Positions 34,880 through 45,987 of a stretch of 64,000 nt of DNA are shown here, one piece after another. The notes beneath the pieces were generated by a model. The model worked only from the letters and a program-made list of their open reading frames with translations, searched no databases and had not been told where the DNA came from. This DNA comes from Heterohyrax brucei. Taxonomy: Eukaryota > Chordata > Mammalia > Hyracoidea > Procaviidae. Position numbers and translations under genes: made by a program. The stretch lies in assembly GCA_028571685.1 (NCBI GenBank), contig CM053164.1, positions 40,908,501 to 40,972,500 of the forward strand, read 5' to 3'. Positions within the stretch are counted from its first letter, which is position 1. Each line of letters opens with the position of its first letter.

Positions 34880-36783
34880 ATATAGACAACCAATAACACA
34901 GCTTCAAAATATAGCAAGCAGTAACTTACAGAACTGGAAGGATAAATATATAGATTAACAGTTACAGCTGGAGATTTTATTATATCCATTTCTGCAGGTA
35001 GATTAAGCAGAGGGAAAAAAGGCAACAGAACTGAATAACATGATTAGTAAATTTAGGCTATTGTGGTTATAAGATTTTTTCATGCCAAGAAAATAATCAC
35101 AAATAAATAATGCTTCTAGGTAAACACTTTAACATTCTAACACAAGATGTGGTAGATAATCTGAACAGATGATTTAATATTGTAAAATACATATAAAACT
35201 CTACATTGGACATATTCCTTTCAAGCACAAAGGGAGCATTCATGGTCACAATTTAGGCCGTAATAGAAGTCTCAGAAAGTTCCAAAGGATCAATATCATG
35301 CAGACTGTATTATATGATCATAATGCAGCAAAATGAGAGTAAATAAAACAATAAGGAGAGCAAAAAAATCACAGGTATTTGGAAACTTAGCTAACTTTTG
35401 TGTTTAAAAGAAAATCATAATGAAATTTTAGAAATAGAACTAGGAAGAAAACACTACCCATAAAATATTGTAGAAAACAGTTAATGCTATATGTTAAACA
35501 AAACCTATAGTTTTAAATATTTATTAATAAATAAGAGAAATTCAAAATAACAGGTATGGAACTCAACTCAAGAAGCTAGAAATAGAACATAGAGCAAGCT
35601 GTAAACATCAACAGCAATCCAGAACGAAAGGAATCATTAAGGTCGGAAATCAGCGACAGATGGAGAACAAAACGGTAACACAAGCAACAAAAACAGAAGA
35701 GATTACTGAACCTAAAAGTTGGTTCTTTGCAAATATTAGTAAGACAAATAGATCTTTGCCAAGATTGACCAAGAACCACAGATGATGTAAATAAGTGACA
35801 TATGAATGAAAAGAGAAAAATAACTGTAAGTCAAATAAGGGTTTAAAAATAATTTTATTATTATCAATTATGTGCTAATAAACTTAAAAAACATAAATCT
35901 TCCTCAAAACATAAAAATCTAAAATTAGTCAAGAAGACATCAAGAAATTGAAATGGTAGTCAAAGAGCTTCCCTCTCAAAAAACCTCTATACGTAGATGT
36001 TTTTACATTCGATGTTCCCAAAATGTCAAAGAGAAGTCTGTTTTGTCTTATGCACGTCATTCAGAAAATTTTAAGAACATAGCTGTAAAAATTTTACATA
36101 AAAATATTTGCCAATTGATTCCAACAGTGTTCTAAGAAATAATGCATTAGGAAACATGCTAAAGGAGTATAATTTTGATCCTTGCAGTCAATGTGGAAAA
36201 GCTTTTTAATAAAGCTCAACAACTTGTTGTAATAAAAATTTACAGAAAACTAGTAAGAAAAGATTGAATATTCCTACTATAACCACTGAATTTAGGGACA
36301 AAACTTTAGATACATTTGTTCCCTTTAAGATCAGGAACACAGAAAGCAGAAAGAACAAGGATAGGAAAGAAAGAAACACTTCTTTTTGTAAATAATATAG
36401 TAATACACATAAGAAGCACTGAATCAATACAGAAACTATTAAAACTGATAAAAGAGTTCAGCAAGGTTGCCAAATTAAAAAATAATAACTTAAAAAAATG
36501 AAAACGTATCTCTATGCCAGCAGTCAGCAACTAAAAACTATAAAAGACAGCATGCATGAGACCACTGAAACCGTATCTGTGAAACAATCACAAATACATA
36601 AGACTTTCATGCATTAAACCTTAAAATTCTATTACAGGATGTGGTAGACCATCTGAACAGATGATTTGATACTAGAAAATTGACATCTCCCTAAATTAAT
36701 TTTTAAACTCAACACAATTGCTATAAAAATGCCAGTTGGGTTTTTGAGGAACTCGATAAACTTGCTTTAAAATTTACACGGAA
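34880..36783 (+). mobile_element. Old L1 ORF2 remnant (left part, interrupted)
   Basis: AT-rich, diverged ORF2 sequence: endonuclease-end phrases near 34960-35250 and RT-end phrases near 36130-36780. It is interrupted at 36783 by a younger L1 and resumes at 39259. Antisense to OTOF. No intact frame. Confidence 0.8.
36769..36783 (+). repeat. Target-site duplication, left copy (15 bp)
   Basis: 'aaaatttacacggaa' matches 39244-39258 ('aaaatttacatggaa') with one mismatch and flanks the L1 between them. Confidence 0.88.
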
Positions 36784-39243
36784 AAAAGAACTAGAAGACC
36801 TTAGTGAAAGAAACCAGAGACTTACATAAATGGAGAAATCTACCCGGCTCATGGATAGGGAGACTTAACATTGTAAAAATGTGTGTTTTACCCAAAGTGA
36901 TCTACATATACAGTGCAATCCCAGTACAAATTCCAGTGACAGTTTTTAATGAGATGGAGAAACATATCACCAACTTTGTTTGGAAAGGGAAGAAGCCCCA
37001 GAGAAACAAAGCACTGCTAGAACAGTAACACATTGGGAAGCCTCACACTACCTGAGCTTAGAACCGATTACACTGCCACAGTAGTCAAAACAGCCTGGTG
37101 CTGGTACGAAAACAGACATACAGACCAATGCAACAGAGTGGAAACCCCAGAGATGCCACCATCCTCTTACGAACAGTTGATATTTGACAAAGACCCTAAG
37201 ACAGCAAACTGGGGTAAAAACAGTCTCTTTAACAAATGGTGCTGGCAAAACTGGATATCTGTCTGCAAAAAAAAATGAAACAAGACTCATAGCTCACACC
37301 TTACACAAAAATTGACTCAAACTGGATAAAAGACCTAAGCATCAAACCTAAAACAATAAAGATCATGCAAGAAACAATAGAGTCAACAATGGAAGTTTTA
37401 ATGCACAGCTTAGACAAACTTCAAAATCTGACAAATAAAGCATGATCAACAGAAGAGAAAATAATAACTAAGACTTTTGCTCATCCAAAGACTTTATCAG
37501 AAGAATTAAAAGATCACCTACAGAAAGGGAAAAATTATTTGGCAACCACATGTCAGACCAAACAACATCAGACTTCCCTAATCTATAAGGTACTGCAAAA
37601 TGTCAACAAGAAAAAGGTCAACAATGCAGTTAAACAATGGGCAAAAGAGATAGACAGATGCTTCACCAAAGAGGACATCCAGGCATCCAAAAGATACATG
37701 AGGAAATGCTCACGATCATTAGCTATTAGAGAAATCCAAATCAAAACTACAATGAGATACTATCTCATGCCAACAAGGTTGGCCATGATCCAAAAAACAC
37801 AAAACAACAAATGCTGGAGAGGCTGTGGAGAGAGTGAAACTCTCCTACTCTGCTGGTGGGATTGCAAAATGGTACAAACTCTTTGGAAAGCAATTTGGCA
37901 CTTCCTTAAAAAGGTGGAAATAGATACACCATTTGTTCCAGTAAACCCACTGCTTGGAATATACCCTACAGAATCAAGGGCAGACATGCAAACAGATAGA
38001 GGCACACAAATGTTTATTGCAGTACAGTTCACAATAGCAAAACAACAGAATCAACCCAGATGCCCAACAACAGACGAATGGATAAATGAACTATGGTACA
38101 TATACTCAATGGAACACTATGCAATGATGAAGAACAATGATGATTTTAGGAAGCATCTCATAACCTGGTTTCAACTGGAAGACATTGTGCTGAGTGGAAT
38201 CAGTCAGCAACAAAAGAACAAATATCGTACAAGACCTCTACTATAAGGACTCCAAAACAGACTCATGTACAGCAGAAAAGACTCTTTGATGGTTGCAAGG
38301 GAGGGGATGGAAGGAGATGGTTGGTTATAGATTAGATAGGTGATAGAAATTTGGTTGGTGAAGCAGTGACAGCAGACAGTAGAAAGAAGATGAACTTCAC
38401 CGGACTTCAACATAAACTTAAAACTCTTCTAATCTTAACCCGATATTGCAGGGACAGAGACAGAGTAGCAGAGGAGGGAGTCTGGCGACCATGTTCTCAG
38501 GGAACACTGAGGCCAACTGGCGTAACTAGCCTATTGCTAAGAGAGTCTTCTGCACCCTATATTGGTGAGTGGCATCTGGGGTCTTAAAAGATAGCAAGTT
38601 GTCATTTGAGCTACTCCAAATGGTCCCAACTCGTCCGAAACAGAATGGTCACCAAGAACAACAAAGACACGAGGAAAAAGAGCCCAGGAGACAGAAGAAC
38701 TCATGTGAATGGGTAATTGTATCAACATATAACCAGAAGAACCAAACGGTGTTTGGCCATCACCAGAGACAGCCATCACGAGGCACACAGTGTCAAGTCC
38801 TGGTGGCAACATGGGAAAAAGAGGGGTGCACCTCAAGAACTCCACTAAAAGACCACAACTGACAGTGTGGCAGTCTGGGGGTTCTCCTGGGATCATGGCC
38901 TCTAGACCTGCAGCTGCCCCCAACTAAAAATCATTGCTGAGGTTAACTCTTCAGACAGGAATGGACTGGATTCGGGCACACAGTGTGACCATACGGTGTG
39001 TGTACTTTATGGTTCTGTGCATCTATGGGATGCTGTCCTACTGGCCTCTTACTAGAAGGGAGAGGAGAGGGTAAAGAAGAGGGGACAGGGGATTATGAGA
39101 AGATATAACACATAGAGAACGAAAACGAGGAGTGTGCTGTCACCTGGAAAGGAGAGCAGAAGGAGCTGCAGATAGGCGGGCACGCAAATTTAATTTGCAT
39201 TGTACATTTTCACTTAATCACAATTTTTAAAAAATTAGATAAT
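36784..39243 (+). mobile_element. Younger L1 insertion: ORF2 C-terminus plus 3' UTR, nested in old L1
   Basis: A 2.46 kb 5'-truncated L1. The frame at 36804-37028 reads LHKWRNLPGSWIGRLNIVKM, followed after a stop by [20 protein letters not shown] (37045 on), then a 235-codon frame 37539-38246 with the ORF2 C-terminal Cys/His region (WRGCGESETLLLCWWDC). 38247-39240 is the 3' UTR, ending at 'ttaatcacaatttttaaaaa'. Flanked by a 15 bp target-site duplication. It is the least decayed L1 in the window but cannot be active, as it lacks ORF1, endonuclease and RT. Confidence 0.93.
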
Positions 39244-39258
39244 AAAATTTACATGGAA
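39244..39258 (+). repeat. Target-site duplication, right copy (15 bp)
   Basis: Partner of 36769-36783. The old L1 resumes directly after it ('gaataaatgtacacaacagt'). Confidence 0.88.
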
Positions 39259-39905
39259 GAATAAATGTACACAACAGTTGCATCAAATTTTAAAAAGAAA
39301 AGTAAAGAGAGAGAACTTGTCTCATCGTTTACTAAGACATACAAAAAGCCGTATTAATTAAACCAATGTGGCAAGGTTCAAGAATAGACAAATAGTCTAC
39401 GGAATTAGAATTGAGGACTCAGACACAATATACGAAGAAAAGATGACTTCTTAGTAAGCTGATGCCAAGAAAAATAGCCCTTTATATGGAGAAAAATTAA
39501 ATTGGACCCCATCCTTATCAGAAACCAGATACAATGTGCAAGGCATTAGAAAGTATAGGAGAATATATGTATGATGAAGGGGAGGAAAGGGCTTCTTAAC
39601 AGAATTTGAAAACACAAACTGTGTGGCAAAGTTTGATGCTTTTAATTACATTGAAATTAAAGATTTTTCGCTAATGAAGGATAGCGTGAACGACAGTAAC
39701 AGGTAAATACAGTATTTCCACTATTTAAGATCAACAAGGGATTAACATCTAGAATATACAAAGAACTCTTGCAAGTCATTAACATACAGACAGCCACCCC
39801 AGTATGGGAAAAAAGCAGAGAATGGAGACAGGCAATTTACAACTTAAAACTTTAAAAAGTTAAGGGATGTTTCAACCGACTAGTAACCAGATAAACAGCA
39901 ATAAA
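39259..39905 (+). mobile_element. Old L1 ORF2 remnant (right part)
   Basis: Continues the element of 34880-36783: phrases such as 'caagaatagacaaatagtct' and 'agatcaacaagggattaaca' follow the L1 ORF2 C-terminal order. Heavily decayed. Confidence 0.8.
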
Positions 39906-39910
39906 ATGAC

Positions 39911-40208
39911 CACTGTTGCATGCCAGAGTCAGTTCTGACTCACAGTGACCCTACAGGACAGAGAAGAATTGCCCCATAGAGTTTCTTAGGTTGTATTTCT
40001 CAGGCTAGATTACAACCTGGGAAACATTTGGGGCAAAACTTACTCTGTCTTTTTGGGTAACTGTGAGTCAAAATCAGCTCAGCGGCGTACAACAGCTGTC
40101 TTTATGGGAGCCGATCATCCAGTCTTCTCTTCTGCAGAGCAGCTGGTGAGTTTGAACCACAGATTTCTTGGTTAGCAACCAAGCAATTAACGATCACAGC
40201 CACCAAAG
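39911..40208 (-). mobile_element. Antisense AfroSINE split by a sense SINE fragment
   Basis: The outer antisense copy runs 39911-40015 ('agtcagttctgactcacagt', 'agaattgccccatagagttt') and resumes ~40096-40208 ('gagcagctggtgagtttgaa'). Between them 40016-40095 reads in the sense direction ('ggggcaaaacttactctgtc', 'actgtgagtcaaaatcagct'). Confidence 0.85.
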
Positions 40209-40704
40209 CTTCACACATTGCTGTGAAACTGTAAGTCGGAATGCAGGATAGCACCAGAACGTGAGCAAGAGTCCTCTTGCACTGCTGGCATGGCCCTGGC
40301 GGTGATTGCTCAAAGTACATGCATACCCTCTGAGCTAGCAATTCTAGATCCTGGCGTTTATCCCAGAGAAATGCTCACAAGTCCGCAGGGCCATGCACAA
40401 GAATATTGATTGCATTTCCCGTGGTACAGAGTTGGAGGTAAGCTCACTTACTACAGTAGTGAGTAAATGAAATGTGTAGGGTAATCAACTCATCCTAGTT
40501 TACCAAGAATGGTTTTAGTCCTGAAAATCCACTTCCCATAAACCCCTTAGTCCCAGCTGAATTGGGATGCACCGAGCGCTGTGCAGCGTGTAGAAACAGC
40601 AGATCAGCATAGCAACACGGATGAAACTCAGAAACAGTGCTCAGCAAAAAACAGTAGGAAATAAAATACACAACATAGCATTATTCGCATAAAGTATGCA
40701 GAAT

Positions 40705-41044
40705 GCTCCTCACAAGAGAGGATGGTAAGACTTTACCCCATATACTTTGGATATGCCATCAGAAGGGACTAGTCCCTGGAGAAGGGCATCATACTTAGAG
40801 AATCAGCAAAAAAAGAGGAAGACCTCAAGGAGATGGATTAGGAAAGACAGTGGGACACAAAACAACAAATGCTGGAGAGGCTGTGGAGAAAGCGGAACCC
40901 TCCTACACTGTTGGTGGGGTTGCAAAATGGTCCAGCCTCTTTGGAAGGCAATCTGGCGCTTCCTTAAAAAGGAAAGACAGTGGGGGGGGCAGGGAGGGGT
41001 GCAGGACCGAGCAGTGTTTTGTTCTATTGTACAGAGGCATCTAA
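40705..41044 (+). mobile_element. RTE/BovB-type LINE 3' end, sense, interrupted by an L1 fragment
   Basis: 'taccccatatactttggata', 'agtccctggagaagggcatc' and 'aagaggaagacctcaaggag' match, in reverse complement, the RTE copies at 53962 and 59757. After the L1 insert it resumes 'gggtgcaggaccgagcagtg' and 'ttctattgtacagaggcatc'. Only the protein C-terminus (KRKTSRRWI, cf. GRPSTRWI on the other copy) remains. Confidence 0.88.
40855..40970 (+). mobile_element. 116 bp internal L1 ORF2 fragment with 15 bp target-site duplication
   Basis: 'acacaaaacaacaaatgctg' to 'cgcttccttaaaaa' matches L1 ORF2 at 37797-37913 (NNKCWRGCGES...). It is flanked by a perfect direct repeat 'aggaaagacagtggg' (40840-40854 and 40970-40984), the mark of target-primed insertion, yet has neither L1 5' end nor 3' UTR. 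Confidence 0.92.
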
Positions 41045-41167
41045 TAATGATGTTTACATGAACAAAGGCTATATGCTCGTAACACAAAAATGGAAATTTT
41101 ATAGAAACATATGGGAAACCAAAATTTACACACTGAGCACATTAGAATGGTTGAATACAGAGAGAAA

Positions 41168-41311
41168 GAAACCCTGGTGGCATAGCAGGTAAGAGCTGCT
41201 AATCAAAAAGATTAGCAGTTCACATTTACCAGGCCCTCCTTGAAAACTCTGTGAGGCGGTTCTGTGGGATTGCTGTGAGTCAGAACTGGTTTGATGGCAG
41301 GGTTTTTTTTC
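41168..41311 (+). mobile_element. AfroSINE
   Basis: 'aaaccctggtggcatagcag', 'aggccctccttgaaaactct' and 'gctgtgagtcagaactggtt', ending in a T-run. It abuts the antisense L1 3' end. Confidence 0.95.
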
Positions 41312-42405
41312 CCCTGTTATTTATTTATTTACTGTGATTGAGTGAAAGTGTACAATCCAGTATAAATTTGCATTCCCCCCTATGTGCAGCTCCCAATTCT
41401 CTCCCTGCTTGGTGACAACACAGTCCTCCTATCCATCCTATACATGTCATATCCTCCTAACAATCTCCTGTCCCCTCCTCTCCACTCTCTCCACACCCCT
41501 CTAGTAAGAAGCCAGCAGGACAACATCCTATAGATGCATAGAACCATAAAATGCACACACAACATGGTCATTCTGTGTCACCAAGTCCAAACCATTCCTG
41601 TCCGAAGAGTTGACAGTTAATGATTTATGGGCAGAGGCAGCATCAGGACCAGGGACCATGCACCCATGGTTCCCTGAGGCCCCTGGAACATCAATTGTGG
41701 TCTTTTAGTGGAGTTCTCAGGGTGTGCCCCTTTTTATTCTTGCGTTGCCAGTGAGGCTCAACTTTGTGAGCCCCATCACAGCTACCACTGGTGGTGGCCA
41801 GGCACCATCTGGTTCCTCCAGTCACATGTCGATGCAGTCACCCACTAACATGGGTCTCTCTGCCTTCTGGGTTCTCTTTCCCCCATGTCATTTTGGTCCT
41901 TGGTGATGGTCTGTTCCTGCTGTGTTGGGACAACTTAGTGTGCCTCAGATGGCAGCTTGCTAGCTTTTAAGATCCCAGATGCCACTCACCAATATGGGGT
42001 GGAGAAGACTCTCTTAGCAATAGGCTAGTCATTTCAGTTGGCCTCGATGGCCCCTGAGAGCATGGTCCCCAGACCCTTGCACCTGCTACTCTGTCCTTGC
42101 AATATTGGGTTAAGATTGGAGAAGTATTCATGTTATGTTGAAGGCCAGTTAAACTGATCTTTCTAATGTGTACTGTCACTGACTTCACCTAACCAAATTT
42201 CTGTCAACTATCTAATCTATAACCAATCCTCTCCCTCTCTTCCTCCCCACCCTTGGGGAGGGGAGAGTCTTTTCTTCTATGCATGAGTCAGTTTTTAAGT
42301 TCTTATCATAGGGGTCTCATACAATATTTGTCCTTTTGCTGCTGACTACTTTCACTCAGCATAATGTCCTCCAATTGAAAGCAGGTTGTTTTTTTTTTTT
42401 TTTTA
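41312..42405 (-). mobile_element. Antisense L1 3' UTR and end of ORF2
   Basis: Reverse complement of the sequence at 38160-39243: 'actgtgattgagtgaaagtg', 'gccactcaccaatatggggt' and 'actttcactcagcataatgt'. It ends with a T-run at 42388-42404. Confidence 0.93.
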
Positions 42406-42570
42406 ATGCAGTGAAAGAGTATGGGGATAAAAGAGAATAAATAAATACATCTATACACTAAAAAAAGAGTGAAGTCTTGCAGCGACTAATGACAAAGTGC
42501 CACAAACTGAGGTGTATGATTTACTCAACCCTCTGAGTGAAAAGAAAAGAAAATCTTTCTGGGGAAAATT

Positions 42571-42600
42571 GTGTGTATATGTGTTTGTGTGCGTGTGTGT
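42571..42600. repeat. TG-rich tract
   Basis: 'tgtgtgtatatgtgtttgtg' followed by 'tgcgtgtgtgt'. Confidence 0.8.
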
Positions 42601-43112
42601 ACCAGATTCTCTGTGTCAGGAAGTCCTTGGTGGCTGCCACAGAAGAGATACCACAATGGTCCTTAGAGAAAAAGAGGAGAGGTCTGTGTAGGGTGAGACC
42701 GCTATTGTTTGATGCCGACGGGAGATTGCCTGGAAGTGCCCCCAAGAAACCTTGGGGAGGGAACCTTCTCTAGCCCTCCTGGACCCTCAACTGGTGGCCC
42801 ATTTTCAGACCCACAGCACCATGGGCCCTCTCTTCCAAAGAACAGACAGGCCCAGGCAGGGCAGCGGGCCGTCGAGTTGGGCCCGGACCGCCATTCTTGT
42901 GCCATGCTCTGTCTGTCAGCCTCTTTCGTGCAGCAGCTTCCCATCACCGCTGCCTGCTCCCAGCAAGCTAAGAAGAGCCAGGAGTTACGAGCAAGCTGGT
43001 TCCCAGGGCTTGGGGTTGGTGCATGTCCTCAAGGGTCAGAGATGGGTGCTAGGTCCCCTCTGGCTCAGGGCTGAAGGAGAGAAATCTTGGACTGCTTCAA
43101 AGGACATCTTAC

Positions 43113-43171
43113 CTCGTCAAAGTCAGCCTCATCCTCACAGTTCTCCAGGACCCGGGAGTAAAAAGACTGAC
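43113..43171 (-). CDS. OTOF: OTOF exon 2 (otoferlin C2A domain)
   Basis: The 59 bp minus-strand exon follows the pyrimidine-rich acceptor tcttgtttctccacacag and ends at donor GACGAG|gtaaga. Two bases (GT) complete a Gly codon begun in exon 1, and 19 codons follow: [19 protein letters not shown]. This is otoferlin residues ~27-46. I recall CEDVADFDE in human, so CEDEADFDE is a Val-to-Glu difference to confirm. Exon 2 ends in phase 0 and joins directly to exon 3 (ACA TTC CGG). Exon 1, which should end in ...KVTFR plus one base of Gly, was not found to its right within the window. Confidence 0.96.
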
Positions 43172-43762
43172 CTGTGTGGAGAAACAAGACATTTTAGAGT
43201 TAGCCCTCTCTGGACAACAAGCTTGGGGCCAGGAGTCAGATCTCCTGTATGTGGCACCTGCCATTACAGCACATGGATGCAGAAAATACTCGCCATTAAG
43301 CAAAGAACCTCGTATCTTCTGCAGCACTCTTCTGGATGAGACAAGTTGCTGGGTAAAGCTTTATTGTGATCCTCTTAGCAGCACCGTGAGGTAGGCAGGT
43401 CCAAGGCCACGAGCTGCAGTTACTAGAGAGGCCACAGGCTGGGACTGGCAGGTAGGACCAGAAGCGGGTCTGTCTTCCCCATGCTGCTTCCCCAGCGGCT
43501 TTCTTGGCCTATTCCTGAAGCCTCCCCAGCTCTACCAGCTGACTTGCCACTGCTGCCCCGAGCAGAAGCCTGGACCAGAGCTCAGCAAAGGCCTTGCCTG
43601 CTAGTCCCGGTATCCCACTGTGAACATGCCTCCTGCCACTTTCAGGGGCTGTCACCCAAACCAGGCCTGGGTCAGCCACTCAGCTTCCTGCCTTTTGTGC
43701 CTCACAAGCTGAGGGTCTTCACCTTTTCCCACTGTCATCTCTGAGTGCTTTTTGTCAGTCTA

Positions 43763-44140
43763 GTTGTTGTTAGGTGTCGCCAAGTTCATCTTGACTCACA
43801 GCATCTGCAGGTGACATAGTAGAACTGCCCTAGGATGGCAGTGCAGTCAGTAAAGCACTTGACTACTAGTCAAAAGTTTGGTAGTTCAAACCCACCAGCC
43901 ACTGTTCAGGAGAAAGATGTAACTGTCTGCTTCTGTAAAGATTTACAGCCTTGGAGACCCGATGGGGCAATTCTACTTGGTCCTATAGGGTTGCTATGAG
44001 TCAGAATGAACTCAGCACCAGTGGGTTTGGTTTTCTGGCTTAGTCTTTATGAGAGGAGGTAATCAGATCTTTCTTTCATGGAGCCCCTGAGTGGAGTCAG
44101 CAGCCAACAACACTCAACCATTAGCGCCATCAGGGCTCCT
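43763..44140 (-). mobile_element. Antisense AfroSINE interrupted by a sense AfroSINE
   Basis: The outer copy runs 43763-43832 ('gttgttgttaggtgtcgcca', 'gacatagtagaactgcccta') and resumes ~44043-44140 ('taatcagatctttctttcat', 'gcgccatcagggctcct'). Confidence 0.9.
43833..44042 (+). mobile_element. AfroSINE nested in an older antisense SINE
   Basis: 'gatggcagtgcagtcagtaa', 'cttctgtaaagatttacagc' and 'gctatgagtcagaatgaact' give a full sense copy of the long variant inserted into 43763-44140. Confidence 0.92.
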
Positions 44141-44930
44141 TAGCGGAGATGAAAGTCTCAGGTGGTTTCTCCCCTTTATTATCAGGCCCCTGCTTTCCCC
44201 AGTAACACAGGTAACAGCGTTTGTGGTATGAACACACATTGTCCCAGAACTGCCCTGCCCCGACCTTGACATACCACCTAACATGGCACATGCCCAGAGG
44301 AAAGCTAAGGTAAAGCTGGCCTCTTTCCTAGGTCTGTCCACTCAGAAGTGGCCGAGGTACTGGAAGAACGTGAACCAGAAGGTCAGTGGTCATCATGAGA
44401 GGGTTGAAGGTAGGTTGAGGATGAGGGGGCAAGCAACGCGTGCATGACACTGACTGAGTTCAGTTCACTTTGAGTAATGCTCCTTGCAGTCTGCAATGTC
44501 CCAGGCCTCATGCTTGAGACTTGGGACAGGGGTGGACAAAACGCACAGAACCCTGGCCCTCAGGGAGCTGACTACCTAGTAGGTAAAGGCAGGAACTGCA
44601 ACAGGTCACACAGTTCAATGCCATACAATACATATGAGGTACAGAAGTGGTACAGAAAAGGCAGGGTAAGTGCTGCCTCGGGGGTGTGGGGGCTTGGGCA
44701 GGAGGCTGTAATGTCTGCGAAGAGGAACCCAGAGATAGGATGGATTTTTTTATTTAGGATTAATTTTAATTATTTAGAATTAATTTCTTAATTCTCTGAC
44801 AAAGCTATACCCCCTAAAAAAGGTGACAAATAGCTTGTATACTAGAATCTTGTTTATGAAAGTAAATCAGAAACCAAACTATCTGCGTGTATTTTTGCAT
44901 TTAAGTAGACAAAGTTCTCAAACCATTACA

Positions 44931-45232
44931 GGCCATGGTTGTGCAATGGTTAAAGCCTGGCCGCTAACCAAAAGGTTGGCAGTCTGAATCCACCAGCCAT
45001 TCTTTAGAAAACCTGTGGGGCTGTTTTACTCTGTGCTATAGGGTTTCTGTGAGTCAGAAGCCACTCAATGGCAATGGATTATGAGAGCCATTCTGTGGGA
45101 AAGGATGTGGTAGTCTGCTTCTTTAAAGATTTACAGCCTTGAAAACTCTTTGGGGGCAGTTCTACTCTGTCCTACAGGGATGCAGGGATGTTATAAGTTG
45201 GAATCAACTGCACAGCAGTGGGTTTCTGGTTA
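44931..45232 (+). mobile_element. Two tandem AfroSINE copies, the second 5'-truncated
   Basis: 44931-45081: 'cgctaaccaaaaggttggca', 'ctgtgagtcagaagccactc'. 45082-45232: 'tagtctgcttctttaaagat', 'ttataagttggaatcaactg'. The second belongs to the long variant. Confidence 0.93.
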
Positions 45233-45378
45233 TCCTTGGGGAATGGGAGTGGGAAGAACCAGAAAGCTGTGTACTTCGAATTTTTACTGTGAGCACTTGA
45301 GTTTGAAATTTTTCCAGTAACCATGCTTTACTTAGCAATTGAGGAAAAATGCTTTTAAATCTCTCCCAACCTAAGCCA

Positions 45379-45527
45379 GGAGCCCTGGTGGTGGTAATGA
45401 GTTGGGCCCCTAACCAAAAGTTGGCAGGTGGGACCCACCAGCTACTCCTTGGAAATCTTATAGAGCAGTGCTACTCTGTCCTGTAAGGTTGCCACGAGTC
45501 AGAATTGACTCAGCGGCAATGGATAAG
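45379..45527 (+). mobile_element. AfroSINE
   Basis: 'ggagccctggtggtggtaat', 'agctactccttggaaatctt' and 'cacgagtcagaattgactca'. Complete. Confidence 0.95.
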
Positions 45528-45892
45528 TAGAGTATCCGAAGCCAGTGGTCCACTTAAAGACCATCTCAAGGTTGAACTCTGTCTCATTCTGGGGGTTAGT
45601 TTGTTTTGTCACTGATAAACAGGGCTGGGGATGTAGGAGAGGACATGGCATGGGGGAGATACACTGTAGGCCATCCTTGCGGACACCCTGGGAGACCCCC
45701 ATAACTGTAGCAAAGGCAAGAGAAGGTCAGCGGTGGGTGAGGAGGGGACTCAGCAAAGTCGGCTTGTCTTCCCTGGAAAGCAGCTTCTCTCTTCCAGCCT
45801 CGGTTACCTCATCTGAACAATAAGAGGCCTGGTATAGAGCTCTTAGGGTCCCCGGGGGTTGCAGAAGCACTTCAGAAGAAAGACCTAGCCAT

Positions 45893-45987
45893 TGGCTTTG
45901 AAAAACCAGCCACTGAAACCCCTAGAGAGCAGCTCTACTCTGACACACAGGAGGCCGCCATGAGTTGACTCTATAGCAACAGGTTCA
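45893..45987 (+). mobile_element. AfroSINE 3' fragment
   Basis: 'aaccagccactgaaacccct' and 'ctactctgacacacaggagg' belong to the long variant. 5'-truncated. Confidence 0.88.

Larger units (their letters stand above)
16595..43112 (-). other. OTOF: OTOF intron 2
   Basis: A 26.5 kb intron, donor gtaaga at 43112 and acceptor ctctccccag at 16595. The first-transcribed third (28.8-42.4 kb) is dominated by L1 and RTE pieces. The rest has MIR, L2 and SINE copies, a minisatellite and two local duplications. No additional gene is recognisable. Confidence 0.92.

Noticed and set aside
37539..38246. 235-codon plus-strand frame as a host gene
   Set aside because: It is the L1 ORF2 C-terminus, flanked by L1 3' UTR and target-site duplications.
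42752..43339. 195-codon open frame on the plus strand across OTOF exon 2
   Set aside because: It is antisense to exon 2 with no similarity to any family. GC-rich chance frame.
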